DNA of 64,000 bases. It comes from Roseomonas sp. GTDB taxonomy: Bacteria > Pseudomonadota > Alphaproteobacteria > Acetobacterales > Acetobacteraceae. The stretch lies in assembly GCA_020249925.1 (NCBI GenBank), contig JADCER010000015.1, positions 1 to 64,000 of the forward strand. The letters are read 5' to 3'. The notes beneath the pieces are model-generated. The model ran no database searches. It was not told the origin of the DNA and saw nothing but the letters and a program-made list of their open reading frames with translations. The translations under genes were made by a program, and so were the position numbers. Of the stretch, positions 29,033 through 37,569 are shown one piece after another (within the stretch, counting starts at the first letter, position 1; the number at the start of each line of letters is the position of its first letter).

Positions 29033-29040
29033 CGTGATGG

Positions 29041-29082
29041 AACCTAGCGCGACGCGGCATAAATGTCAAGTGTAACTTTACA
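29041..29082 (-). promoter_or_regulatory. higBA promoter with overlapping palindromic operator
   Basis: Reading the minus strand, TTGACA (29069-29064) is a perfect -35 and TAGGTT (29046-29041) a usable -10 at 17-bp spacing; the higB ATG is at 29032. Directly upstream of the -35 is TGTAA-CT-TTACA (29071-29082), a perfect 5-bp inverted repeat suited to binding the HigA dimer. The 113-bp gap between higB and truA contains only this site. Confidence 0.6.
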
Positions 29083-29145
29083 GGCAACGAGCGAGTTTGG
29101 CGATCCATTCCTGCCCTCGCAAACCGTTCATAAGGGCGCGAAAGC

Positions 29146-29907
29146 CTACCCCCACCCCACCGCCTCCGGATACCTAACCCCCGTCAGCACCAACCCCTCC
29201 GGCGGCGCGGTCTGGCCGGCCTTGGCGCGGTCTCCGCCCAACAATACCGCACGCGGCCAGGAAGCCGGGCGGCGGCCATAGCCAACCTCCACCAGCGTGC
29301 CCACCATGTTGCGCACCTGGTGGTGCAGAAAGCTCCGCGCCTCGGCGATGATTTCAATCTCCTCCCCCAGCCTCGTCACATCCAGCCGGTCGAGTGTGCG
29401 GAGCGGCGATTTCGCCTGGCAGGAAGCCGCGCGATAGGCGGAAAAATCATGCCGACCCAAAAGCCCCTGCGCGGCCTCATGCATCGCTGCCGCATCCAGG
29501 CGCTTCTTCACATGCCACACGCGGCCAAAATCCAAGGCCGGGCGCGCCGGGCGGTTCAGGATGCGGTAGCGATAGGCGCGGCCAATCGCCGAAAAGCGCG
29601 CGGACCAATCATCGGGCACCATCGCCGCCCCGGTCACGGAAACGGGGTGCGGGCGGGTGTGGAAGTTCAAGGCCTCTCGCACCCGCTCGGGCGGCAAGTC
29701 AGTGCCCAAATCCAGATGCGCCACCTGGGCTTCGGCATGCACGCCGGCATCGGTGCGCCCGGCGGCGGTGACCAGGGGGACCTCTCCGCCATTCAAATGC
29801 GCGGCGGCTTCTTCCAGCACCCATTGGATGGAAAGCAAGCCATCCTGGCGCTGCCAGCCGCAAAAGGGCGCGCCATCATATTCCAGCCTCAGCGCATAGC
29901 GGGGCAT
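29146..29907 (-). CDS. truA: tRNA pseudouridine(38-40) synthase TruA
   Basis: TruA isomerises uridines 38-40 in the anticodon stem. The 253-residue protein opens with MPRYALRLEYDGAPFCGWQRQ, the conserved TruA start, and has the catalytic aspartate D53 in AAGRTDAGVHA; the C-terminal SFLHHQVRNMVGTLVEVG segment is also diagnostic. It lies four bases after fmt on the same strand and is the last gene of the def-fmt-truA operon. Confidence 0.96.
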   Translation of the reverse strand: MPRYALRLEYDGAPFCGWQRQDGLLSIQWVLEEAAAHLNGGEVPLVTAAGRTDAGVHAEAQVAHLDLGTDLPPERVREALNFHTRPHPVSVTGAAMVPDDWSARFSAIGRAYRYRILNRPARPALDFGRVWHVKKRLDAAAMHEAAQGLLGRHDFSAYRAASCQAKSPLRTLDRLDVTRLGEEIEIIAEARSFLHHQVRNMVGTLVEVGYGRRPASWPRAVLLGGDRAKAGQTAPPEGLVLTGVRYPEAVGWG

Positions 29908-29911
29908 GGCG

Positions 29912-30838
29912 TCATTCCAGGCGCGTGCCGGCGGGGATAGGCAGGCCGCGCAAAAACGCCTCGGCCGGCATGGCGGCGCGGCCAGGGCGTTGCAGGCGCT
30001 GCAAGCGGAGCGCCCCCTGCCCGCAGGCGATCAGCCCGGCATCATCCAAGGCCTCACCGGGGGAGCCATGGCCCGCTTCAAGCGCGGCGGCGGAAACCCG
30101 GATGGCTTCCCCCTTCAGCATGAAGAAGGTGCCCGGCCAGGGGTTGAGCGCGCGGATGCGCCGTTCCAGCGCCTCAACCGGTTGCGTCCAATCCAGGCGG
30201 CCATCTTCCTTCGTGAGTTTGGGGGCATAGGTGACGCCCTCTGCCGGCTGAGGTGTGGCCGCCGGGTTTTCCGCCAGCGCGCGCAGGATCAGCCGGGCGC
30301 CAAGCGCGGCCAGCGCATCATGCAAGGCGGGCGTGGTGGTGGCAGGCGTGATCGGCACCGCTTCCGCCAGCAGCATCGGCCCCGTATCCAGCCCTTCTTC
30401 CATGCGCATGATGGTGATGCCGGTTTCGGTATCGCCGGCCAAAATCGCCGCCTGGATCGGCCCCGCCCCGCGCCAGCGCGGCAGTAGGGATGCGTGGATA
30501 TTGAGGCAGCCGCGCCGCGGCGCATCCAGCATCGCTTTCGGCAAAATCAGCCCATAGGCCGCGACCACCGCCACATCCAGATCAAGCGCGGCGAAGGCAG
30601 CGTGTTCGGCCTCATCCCGCTTCAGCCGTGCAGGGTGGCGGACGGGCAGGTCGAGTTCCAAGGCAGCGCGATGCACCGGGCAGGGCGTTTCCTTCTGCCC
30701 GCGCCCGGCGGGTTTGGGCGGCTGGCAATAGACCGCGGCAATCTCATGTCCCGCATCATGCAAGGCGCGCAGCGCCGGCACCGCGAAATCCGGGCTGCCC
30801 ATGAAGGCCAGGCGCAAGGGGTGCCTGGGGTTGCTCAC
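29912..30838 (-). CDS. fmt: Methionyl-tRNA formyltransferase
   Basis: Fmt formylates initiator Met-tRNA using 10-formyl-tetrahydrofolate. The 308-residue enzyme has the N-terminal [17 protein letters not shown], the catalytic [20 protein letters not shown] region (with the N/H pair), [17 protein letters not shown], and the C-terminal tRNA-binding domain with NPWPGTFF. The start is GTG overlapping the def stop as GTGA, so synthesis is coupled to the deformylase that reverses its effect on nascent proteins. Confidence 0.96.
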   Translation of the reverse strand: MSNPRHPLRLAFMGSPDFAVPALRALHDAGHEIAAVYCQPPKPAGRGQKETPCPVHRAALELDLPVRHPARLKRDEAEHAAFAALDLDVAVVAAYGLILPKAMLDAPRRGCLNIHASLLPRWRGAGPIQAAILAGDTETGITIMRMEEGLDTGPMLLAEAVPITPATTTPALHDALAALGARLILRALAENPAATPQPAEGVTYAPKLTKEDGRLDWTQPVEALERRIRALNPWPGTFFMLKGEAIRVSAAALEAGHGSPGEALDDAGLIACGQGALRLQRLQRPGRAAMPAEAFLRGLPIPAGTRLE

Positions 30839-31377
30839 CCGCGTTGCTGGGATTTCAGATCCTTGGCGAGCTTACGCAGGATCATATTGCGCTTGAGGGC
30901 GGAAAGATGGTCCACGAACAAAACGCCGTCCAAATGGTCAATTTCATGTTGCAGGCAGGCGGAAAGCAGGCCGTCGCCCTCAATCTCCCGCTTCGCGCCG
31001 GTCAGGTCCAGATAGCGCACCTTCACGCGGGCGGGGCGAGTCACATCGGCATATTGACCGGGGAGGGATAGGCAGCCTTCTTCGCGCGTTGCGGCCTCAT
31101 GGCTTTCGGCGATGATTTCCGGGTTCACCAGCACCATCGGATCGGGCTTTTCCTTGGGCTGGATATCCAGCACCACGAGGCGCAGCCCCTCACCAATCTG
31201 CGGCGCGGCCAGGCCAATGCCGGGCGCGGCATACATGGTGGCAAGCATTTTGGGCGCCAGCGCACGGATAACATCGCCATCGGCATCGCCAAGCGGGCGC
31301 GCCTTCAGGCGCAGCCTTTTGTCGGGCACGAATAGGATGGGCAGGGTTTCGGTTTCGGTCATGGCAGGCGCTGGCAT
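30835..31377 (-). CDS. def: Peptide deformylase
   Basis: Def removes the N-formyl group from new polypeptides. All three metal/catalytic motifs are intact: [19 protein letters not shown] (Cys ligand) and QHEIDHLDG (HExxH). At 180 residues it is a normal type I deformylase. ATG at 31377 follows GGGGCTAC and gives [10 protein letters not shown]; the internal ATG at 31362 is an alternative, and the longer frame from 31422 is unlikely. It heads the operon with fmt and truA and is divergent from hsp20. Confidence 0.95.
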   Translation of the reverse strand: MPAPAMTETETLPILFVPDKRLRLKARPLGDADGDVIRALAPKMLATMYAAPGIGLAAPQIGEGLRLVVLDIQPKEKPDPMVLVNPEIIAESHEAATREEGCLSLPGQYADVTRPARVKVRYLDLTGAKREIEGDGLLSACLQHEIDHLDGVLFVDHLSALKRNMILRKLAKDLKSQQRG

Positions 31378-31491
31378 GTAGCCCCGCGCGCCCCCCCTTG
31401 CAACGCCAAAGCCGCAAGCCAAAATAAGGGCTCAGCAGGGCGCTTCGGGCCCGGCAACACGCTTCGCTCTCGGATGAGGAGGCCATAGTAC

Positions 31492-31947
31492 GTGACCAGA
31501 CCTTCGCTTTTCGGCTCGCCCTTGTTTCTTGGCTTCGATCATCTGGAACAGATGCTCGATCGTGTGGGCAAGAATGCCGATGGCTATCCGCCCTATAACA
31601 TCGAACAGATCGGCGATAACCGGCTGCGCATTACGCTGGCGGTGGCTGGATTTTCCATGGATGATCTGCAGATCACGCAGGAAGACAATCAATTGGTCAT
31701 CCGCGGTCGGCAGAAGGATGATTCGGAAGGCCGGATTTTCCTGCATCGCGGCATCGCCGCCCGCCAATTCCAGCGCGCCTTTGTGCTGGCGGAAGGCATA
31801 GATGTCGAAGGGGCGTGGTTGGATAACGGCCTGCTGCATGTGGAATTGAAGCGGCCGCTGCCGGAAGTGCGGGTCAAGACCATCCGCATTGATACCAAAA
31901 CCAATGGCGCCGCCACCATCGTGGAAGGGCGCCCCGAACGGGGCTGA
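31492..31947 (+). CDS. Small heat-shock protein Hsp20 (IbpA-like)
   Basis: Small heat-shock proteins hold unfolded clients for refolding by DnaK and ClpB. The 151-residue protein has an N-terminal region with FGFDHLEQMLD-like spacing (FLGFDHLEQMLDRV), a central alpha-crystallin domain (about residues 36-125: YNIEQIGDNRLRITLAVAG at its start and LDNGLLHVELKR at its end) and a short tail. The start is GTG, preceded by GAGGAGG at a longish spacing. No CIRCE or sigma-32 site could be recognised in the 114-bp divergent gap to def (31378-31491). Confidence 0.93.
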   Translation: MTRPSLFGSPLFLGFDHLEQMLDRVGKNADGYPPYNIEQIGDNRLRITLAVAGFSMDDLQITQEDNQLVIRGRQKDDSEGRIFLHRGIAARQFQRAFVLAEGIDVEGAWLDNGLLHVELKRPLPEVRVKTIRIDTKTNGAATIVEGRPERG

Positions 31948-32024
31948 ACGCCCCACCCCCCGCCGGGCCTATTCCAGGACGGCACATCAGCGCGAGCCAT
32001 GAAGGGCGCGCAAAGGACAAGACC

Positions 32025-32291
32025 ATGAGTGACCAGGAAGAATTCGACAATGAAACCGAAGGCGAACAGGAAATCATCCTGACGGCCGAGGATCTGCGCC
32101 AGCTCTCACCGCTGGATTGGGCGCGCTATGGCACCAATCGCATCGCCTATATGCGCCCGGTGATGGTGAATAATCAGCGCGCTATCGCGATCCACGCGGC
32201 AGACGGCACGCAGATTGGCGCGGCGCCGGATTACGCGCTTGGCGCGGCGGCGATTTTCCAGCACGGGATGGGTGTGGCGCTGGTCCACTAA
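32025..32291 (+). CDS. DUF1150 family protein
   Basis: An 88-residue acidic protein with the DUF1150 core (LSPLDWARYGTNRIAYMRPV near residues 27-46, and IAIHAADGTQIG, then FQHGMGVALVH at the end). The family is restricted mainly to alphaproteobacteria and is typically encoded directly after an Hsp20 gene, as here (77 bp downstream), suggesting a role in the same stress response. Its biochemical function is unknown. AAGGACAAGACC precedes the ATG. Confidence 0.88.
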   Translation: MSDQEEFDNETEGEQEIILTAEDLRQLSPLDWARYGTNRIAYMRPVMVNNQRAIAIHAADGTQIGAAPDYALGAAAIFQHGMGVALVH

Positions 32292-32300
32292 ACCTGTGTT

Positions 32301-32411
32301 TGGTCGCATTTTCCGAGCCGCCAAGTGGTTCCCACTTGGCTTGAAAATGCTCCTTGTCTGGTCGCATTTTCCGAGCCGCCAAGTGGTTCCCACTTGGCTT
32401 GAAAATGCTCC
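32301..32411. repeat. Two identical REP-like hairpin elements in tandem
   Basis: A 53-bp unit (32301-32353) is repeated exactly at 32359-32411 (period 58). Each unit is GCATTTTC...GAAAATGC around a perfect GCCAAGTGG-TTC-CCACTTGGC hairpin, ending ATGCTCC. The pair sits between two convergent genes (DUF1150 and the amidohydrolase, whose stop is 6 bp away). It resembles extragenic palindromes of Rhodospirillales and shares the GAGCAT/ATGCTC end with the elements at 20180 and 44658. Confidence 0.88.
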
Positions 32412-32416
32412 GCGCC

Positions 32417-33592
32417 TCACTTCACCCGCGGCAGTTTCTGTTCCACCAGCGCGGCCATGACGCCGCCGCCATAGGGAATGGCCTCATCATTGAAGTCATA
32501 ATGCGGGTTGTGCACATCGCAGCCGCCCGCATCGCCCGTGCCATTGCCAACATGGATATAGGCGCCCGGGCGTTGCAGCAGCATATAGGCAAAATCCTCA
32601 CTCCCCATCACGGGCGTGCGGTTACGCTCCACCGCCGCTTCACCGACCAATGATGCTGCGGCATCGGCAAGTGCGGTCGCTTCCTCCGGCGCATTAATGG
32701 TGGGGGCGGCGATTTCCTTGAAAGTGATCTCGGCGGTCGCGCCAAAGGCCGCCGCCGTGCCCTGCACCACGGCGCGCATGCGGTCTTCCACCAGGCGCAT
32801 CATCTCCATCTTGAAGGCGCGTACCGTGCCCTTGAGTGTCACCTGATCCGGGATGACGTTGTATGCTTGGCCGGCATTGAAGCCGGTCACGCTCAGCACC
32901 GCGCTATCCAAGGCCGGCACATTGCGCGCGACCACGGTCTGCAAGGCAGTGACGACCTGTGCGCCCACCACCACAGGATCAATCGTCTGTTCCGGGCGCG
33001 CGCCATGGCCGCCCTTGCCCTGGATCAGAATGTCGAAAAATATCGCGCCGGCCATGATCGGGCCGGGGCGGATGGCGAATTGCCCCACCGGCAGGCCAGG
33101 GCGGTTATGCAGCCCATAAACCGTATCGCAGGGGAAGCGATCAAACAGCCCATCGGCCAGCATGGCCTGAGCGCCGCCGCGGCCTTCTTCCGCCGGCTGG
33201 AAAATGAAATGCACCGTGCCATCGAAATTGCGCGTCTCGGCCAGATAGCGCGCCGTCGCGAGCAACATGGTGGTATGCCCATCATGCCCGCAGCCATGCA
33301 TCTTGCCCTCAATGCCGGATTTATGTGCGAAGCCATTGGCTTCCGGCATGGGCAGCGCATCCATATCGGCGCGCAGCCCAAGCCGGCCCTGACCATTCCC
33401 GTTCCGCAGCACGCCCACCACGCCGGTCTTGCCAATGCCGCGATGCACCTCAATCCCCCAGGAGGCAAGGCGTTCGGCCACCAGCGCGCTGGTCCTGACT
33501 TCCTCAAACCCCAATTCAGGATGGGCGTGGAAATCCCGCCGCCAGGCGGTGAGTTCCTCATGCCATTCGCGGATTTTCTCGACAGGTGTCAC
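32417..33592 (-). CDS. M20-family amidohydrolase (HipO-like)
   Basis: A 391-residue metal-dependent amidohydrolase/aminoacylase related to hippurate hydrolase. Metal and catalytic motifs are intact: MHGCGHDGHTTML (Cys/His ligands), QPAEEGRGGA (general-base Glu), GLHNRPGLPVG and the C-terminal GSEDFAYML. It has no signal peptide, so it acts in the cytoplasm on N-acyl amino acids or similar amides. The start is GTG because the only nearby ATG is out of frame and blocked by a stop. It is divergent from a Bug-type receptor gene, which may bring in its substrate or product. Confidence 0.9.
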   Translation of the reverse strand: MTPVEKIREWHEELTAWRRDFHAHPELGFEEVRTSALVAERLASWGIEVHRGIGKTGVVGVLRNGNGQGRLGLRADMDALPMPEANGFAHKSGIEGKMHGCGHDGHTTMLLATARYLAETRNFDGTVHFIFQPAEEGRGGAQAMLADGLFDRFPCDTVYGLHNRPGLPVGQFAIRPGPIMAGAIFFDILIQGKGGHGARPEQTIDPVVVGAQVVTALQTVVARNVPALDSAVLSVTGFNAGQAYNVIPDQVTLKGTVRAFKMEMMRLVEDRMRAVVQGTAAAFGATAEITFKEIAAPTINAPEEATALADAAASLVGEAAVERNRTPVMGSEDFAYMLLQRPGAYIHVGNGTGDAGGCDVHNPHYDFNDEAIPYGGGVMAALVEQKLPRVK

Positions 33593-33707
33593 GCGACCAT
33601 CCCCCGGTTCAAGCTTCAGATGAAAAACCTATAGGGCAGCGCCGCGCCCTGGGCTACGCTTGTCGGCAAGAGCCGGGAAGCCGGCCCAAGCCACAGGAGA
33701 GGACCCC

Positions 33708-34682
33708 ATGCGCCCAACCCGCCGCCATATGCTCGCTGCCCTGCCCGCTGCCGCCCTGATCGGGCGCGCGCAGGCCCAAGGCGCCTTCCCCGATCGCGCT
33801 GTGCGCTACATCGTGCCGTTTCCGCCGGGTGGCCTGACGGACATCATGGCCCGCCTTGTGGGCCAGAAGCTTTCGGAGATTTGGGGCCGGCCCGTGATCA
33901 TCGAAAACCGCGCCGGCGGCAATGCGTTGATCGGCGCCGATGCGGCGGCAAAAAGCCCAGCCGATGGCTACACGCTGCTTGCCATCACCATGACGCATAC
34001 GGTGAATGCGTCGCTGTTTCCCAATGCCCCCTTCAATTTCCGCCAGGATTTTACAGCGATTTCTGTTCTTGGGTCGCTGCCGCTTGTCGTGGTGGTGAAT
34101 GCGGAACGCAACCCCGCACGAAGCCTGGCCGATCTGCTGACCCAAGCGCGGGAGCGCAATCTGAATGCCGGATCATCGGGCAATGGATCACCGCCGCATC
34201 TGGGGCTGGAATTGGTGCGCCGCGTCTCCGGTGCGGGGGACCGCATCACCCACGTGCCCTATCGCGGTGGCGCGCCTTCCGTCACGGACCTTGCGGCGGG
34301 GAATCTGGATTTCATGGTCTCCAACCTGCCGGAATGCATTGCGCAGATTCAGGGCGGGCGCCTGCGGCCCCTTGCCATTACCTCCGCCGCCCGCCATCCC
34401 CTGGTGCCGGATGTACCCACCGTGCGCGAAGCGGGCTCACCCGAACTTGAAATGACCAATTGGACCGCGATGATGACCAATACGGCGGTGCCCGCGCCCA
34501 TCCTGGCCAAGCTGGAAGCCGATACCCTGGCCGCGATCCGCGACCCGGAAGTGTCTCGCCGCGCCCGCGACGGCGGTTTTACGGTGGAAGCCTGGGACAG
34601 GGCGCGCAGTGCGGCCTATATCAGCGCCGAGACTGACCGCTGGGCCAGGCTGGTGCAGGAAGCGAAACTGAAGGCGGATTGA
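33708..34682 (+). CDS. Bug-family tripartite tricarboxylate transporter substrate-binding protein
   Basis: A 324-residue periplasmic receptor of the Bug (TctC) family. The N-terminus RPTRRHMLAALPAAALIG...AQAQG looks like a twin-arginine-type signal. The mature protein opens FPDRAVRYIVPFPPGGLTDIMAR, the Bug hallmark that contacts the ligand carboxylate, followed by IENRAGGNALIGADAAAKSPADGYT. No TctA/TctB membrane genes are next to it, so it is an orphan receptor. AGGAGAGGA precedes the ATG. The stop overlaps the next start (TGATG), tying it to the Ldh-type dehydrogenase. Confidence 0.92.
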   Translation: MRPTRRHMLAALPAAALIGRAQAQGAFPDRAVRYIVPFPPGGLTDIMARLVGQKLSEIWGRPVIIENRAGGNALIGADAAAKSPADGYTLLAITMTHTVNASLFPNAPFNFRQDFTAISVLGSLPLVVVVNAERNPARSLADLLTQARERNLNAGSSGNGSPPHLGLELVRRVSGAGDRITHVPYRGGAPSVTDLAAGNLDFMVSNLPECIAQIQGGRLRPLAITSAARHPLVPDVPTVREAGSPELEMTNWTAMMTNTAVPAPILAKLEADTLAAIRDPEVSRRARDGGFTVEAWDRARSAAYISAETDRWARLVQEAKLKAD

Positions 34683-35683
34683 TGCGACTTTCCCTGACTG
34701 AGGCTGAAAAACTTGTCGTGGCGGCGCTCGCTGCCTCGGGCGCCGCGCCTGAGATGGCCAAACGCACCGCCGCTGCCCTGGTTGCCGCCGAGGCCGCCGG
34801 ACAGGCGGGGCACGGGCTGTCGCGCGTGGCGCAATATGCGGCGTTTCTGCGCAATGGCCGCGCCGATGGAAAAGCCATGCCGCGCATCATCAATGAACGC
34901 GGCGGTGCTGCGCTGATTGATGCGAGGCACGGGCTCGCTTACTCGGCGTTGGCGCTGGCGGAACAGGAAGCGGCCTGGCGTGCGCGCGGTCATGGCATTG
35001 CCTTTGTCGGGATTACCAATAGCCACCATTCCGGCGCCATGGGCCTACCGGTGCGGCGCTTGGCCGAAAAGGGGCTGGTGGCGCTCGCCTTCACCAATTC
35101 GCCGGCTGCCATGCCCGTCCCCGGTGGGCGACGGCCCTTGATGGGCACCAACCCCATCGCCGCCGCCTTTCCGCGCCGCGCCGCACCACCGCTGGTGATT
35201 GACATGGCGCTATCGGAAGTCGCGCGCGGCAAGATCATGGTCGCCGCCAAGGAAGGCCGCGCCATTCCCGAAGGCTGGGCTTTGGATGCCGAAGGCCGCC
35301 CCACCACCGATGCCAAGGCCGCGCTCTCCGGCGCCATGCTCGCCATGGGTGGCACCAAGGGTGCCTTGCTTGCGCTGATTGTCGAATTGCTCTGCGTGGC
35401 GCTGACCGGTGCCGCTTTCGGCTTTGAAGCCGATAGCTTCTTCCAGGATGAGGGTAATCGCCCCCGCCTGGGTCAGGCACTGCTGGTGATAGACCCCGGC
35501 GCGCTCGCCGGCGCGGATGGTTTTGGCGCACGCATTGAAACACTGATCGCCGCCATGCTGGCCGATGAGGGTGTGCGCCTGCCCGGGGCGAAGCGCGATG
35601 CGCAAACCACCCGCGCTGCCGCTGATGGGCTCGATATCCCCGATGCCGTGCTGGAAAAGATCAAGGCATTAGCCACACCGTGA
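34682..35683 (+). CDS. Ldh-family malate/L-lactate/ureidoglycolate dehydrogenase
   Basis: A 333-residue NAD(P)-dependent 2-hydroxyacid dehydrogenase of the Ldh/YlbC (not Rossmann) family. Recognisable features are the AAEAAGQAGHGLSRVAQYA helix near residue 40, FVGITNSHHSGAMGLPVRRLAEKGLVAL (catalytic His region, near 115), MGTNPIAAAFPR and GGTKGALLALIVELL in the C-terminal half. It follows the Bug gene with a one-base overlap, so it probably oxidises the carboxylate that the receptor delivers. The exact hydroxyacid cannot be read from sequence. Confidence 0.9.
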   Translation: MRLSLTEAEKLVVAALAASGAAPEMAKRTAAALVAAEAAGQAGHGLSRVAQYAAFLRNGRADGKAMPRIINERGGAALIDARHGLAYSALALAEQEAAWRARGHGIAFVGITNSHHSGAMGLPVRRLAEKGLVALAFTNSPAAMPVPGGRRPLMGTNPIAAAFPRRAAPPLVIDMALSEVARGKIMVAAKEGRAIPEGWALDAEGRPTTDAKAALSGAMLAMGGTKGALLALIVELLCVALTGAAFGFEADSFFQDEGNRPRLGQALLVIDPGALAGADGFGARIETLIAAMLADEGVRLPGAKRDAQTTRAAADGLDIPDAVLEKIKALATP

Positions 35684-36414
35684 GCAAAGCCCAGGAACCG
35701 GACAAGCATTGCGGCCCAGCAGCCGTGGCCTCGCTTTTCGCACATCGGCCAGCCGATGTGCTGCGGTTTTTCTATACGCCGATGCGTCGGCAGGAAGCAG
35801 GCGCCTATTGTGCGGCGCTGGCCAAGCGCCGCCTGCCTTATCGTGAAGTCCCGCCCGAGGAATTGCAGCGTATCGCTGGCACCACGCATCATGGCGGCAT
35901 GGTGGCGGTTGCGCGCCCGCGCGGTGTGACCTTGTTGGACGTATCCAACCTGCCGCCAATCCTTTGGGCCGCGCCCGTGCTGCCGATACTGGATGGCATC
36001 GGCAATCCGCATAATCTTGGCGCCATCGCACGCTCCGCCGCGTTTTTTGGCTGCAAGGCGCTGGTGATTTCGGGCGACAACCGCCAGGCGCGGCTTTCCG
36101 ACGCGGCCTTGCGCACCGCCGAGGGCGGGCTGGAGGCGCTGACCGTGTTTCAGGCACCTGATCTGCCATCGCTGCTGCGCGCGCTGGCGCCACGGATGCT
36201 GAGCCTGGCCGCCGTGGCGCGGGAGGGTGAGCCGCCGGAAGCCCTGCCGCGCGGGCGCCCCTTCGCCCTGGTACTCGGCAATGAAGAAAAGGGGTTATCG
36301 CGCGAAACCATTGCCGCCTCAACGGCGCGCGTCACGCTGCCAGGTTCCGGCGCGGTGGAAAGCCTGAATGTCTCGGTCGCGGCTGCGGTGCTGATCCATG
36401 CGCTCTGGCGCTGA
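35680..36414 (+). CDS. SpoU/TrmH-family RNA 2'-O-ribose methyltransferase
   Basis: A 244-residue SPOUT methyltransferase. The three SpoU motifs that build the SAM-binding trefoil knot are present: GIGNPHNLGAIARSAAFFG (near residue 107), LVLGNEEKGLS (near 197) and GSGAVESLNVSVAAAV (near 226). The N-terminal 60 residues form a substrate-binding domain like that of RlmB/TrmH relatives. Target RNA and position cannot be assigned. The GTG start overlaps the preceding dehydrogenase stop. Confidence 0.9.
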   Translation: MSKAQEPDKHCGPAAVASLFAHRPADVLRFFYTPMRRQEAGAYCAALAKRRLPYREVPPEELQRIAGTTHHGGMVAVARPRGVTLLDVSNLPPILWAAPVLPILDGIGNPHNLGAIARSAAFFGCKALVISGDNRQARLSDAALRTAEGGLEALTVFQAPDLPSLLRALAPRMLSLAAVAREGEPPEALPRGRPFALVLGNEEKGLSRETIAASTARVTLPGSGAVESLNVSVAAAVLIHALWR

Positions 36415-36474
36415 GCGCAAGGGCCTTGATGCGCTTGCGGAAACCTCGCAAAGCTGCGCTTGGTAGCCGAAGAC

Positions 36475-37569
36475 ATGAGCCAAGCCGCCCTGACATTGCG
36501 TCCCACGCCGGAAGGTCGAACGCTGCTGCTGACCGGCAGGCTGGATGCTGCCGGTGCGGCGGCGCTTTGGCCCGCCATGACGCGCGCCTTGGCGGAAAAG
36601 CCCCAGGCGATTGATCTTTCCGGGGTAGAGTTGCTCGATAGCGCCGGCGCCATTTTGGTGCTGCGCGCGGGTGATGATGTGCCGGTACTGGGCGCGGCGC
36701 CTGATGTGCTGGCGGTGCTGGAACGCAACCGCACCGCGTTGAAAGCGGCGCCAATCCCCGCCGAAGCGCCACGCGACTTCGCGCCCATCACGGCCTTCGG
36801 CGGTACGGTTTATGGCGGCATCCAGGCCGCCCTTTCCGGCATTGCCTTTGCCGGGGAAGCATTGGTCGCGGCCTTTCGCGTGATCTTTCGCCCACGCATG
36901 TTCCGCGGCGCGGAATTCCTCCGCCATTTGGATGAGATCGGGCTGCGCGCCTTTCCACTGACGCTGCTGCTGGGTTTTCTGATCGGGCTGATCCTGGCCT
37001 ATCAATCCTCCATCCCGCTCAAGCGTTTTGGCGCGGAGATTTTTGTGCCCAATCTGGTCGGCATTTCACTTTTGCGCGAATTGGGGCCGCTGCTGGCGGG
37101 CGTCGTGCTGGCGGGGCGCACCGGTTCGGCCTTCGCCGCCGAACTCGGCACCATGACAGTGAATGAGGAAGTGAATGCGCTCCGCATCATGGGCATTGAC
37201 CCTATGGTAATGCTGGTGCTGCCGCGCATCCTGGCGGGCATATTGGTGATGCCGGTGCTGACCTTGGTGATGAACCTGGCCGGGCTCACGGGCATGACGG
37301 TAGTGATGCAAAGCCTGGGCTTCCCCTGGAGCGCGGTTTCCAATCAATTGCAGCAATGGCTGGCCCTTGGGGATCTGATGGGCGGCCTGTTCAAATCCTG
37401 CTGCTTCGGCCTGGTGATCGCCGCCATTGGCTGCCGCGCCGGGCTTTCCGCCGGCTTCGGCCCGCGCGCGGTGGGTGATGCCGCAACCGCGGCCGTGGTG
37501 GGCGGCATTGTCGCCATTGTCGCCATGGATGGCGTTTTTGCGATTCTGTTTTTCAGGCTTGGCATATGA
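36475..37569 (+). CDS. mlaE: MlaE-family ABC permease with N-terminal STAS domain
   Basis: The permease of a Mla-type retrograde phospholipid transporter. Residues 1-90 form a STAS-like domain (LTGRLDAAGAAALW and IDLSGVELLDSAGAILVL), which in gammaproteobacteria is a separate protein, MlaB. The rest is the MlaE permease with about five membrane helices, LLLGFLIGLILAYQ, LLRELGPLLAGVVLAGRTGSAFAAELG and the TMTVNEEVNALRIMGIDP coupling helix. ATG at 36475 is preferred to TTG at 36460. The stop overlaps the ATPase gene (ATGA). Confidence 0.93.
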   Translation: MSQAALTLRPTPEGRTLLLTGRLDAAGAAALWPAMTRALAEKPQAIDLSGVELLDSAGAILVLRAGDDVPVLGAAPDVLAVLERNRTALKAAPIPAEAPRDFAPITAFGGTVYGGIQAALSGIAFAGEALVAAFRVIFRPRMFRGAEFLRHLDEIGLRAFPLTLLLGFLIGLILAYQSSIPLKRFGAEIFVPNLVGISLLRELGPLLAGVVLAGRTGSAFAAELGTMTVNEEVNALRIMGIDPMVMLVLPRILAGILVMPVLTLVMNLAGLTGMTVVMQSLGFPWSAVSNQLQQWLALGDLMGGLFKSCCFGLVIAAIGCRAGLSAGFGPRAVGDAATAAVVGGIVAIVAMDGVFAILFFRLGI

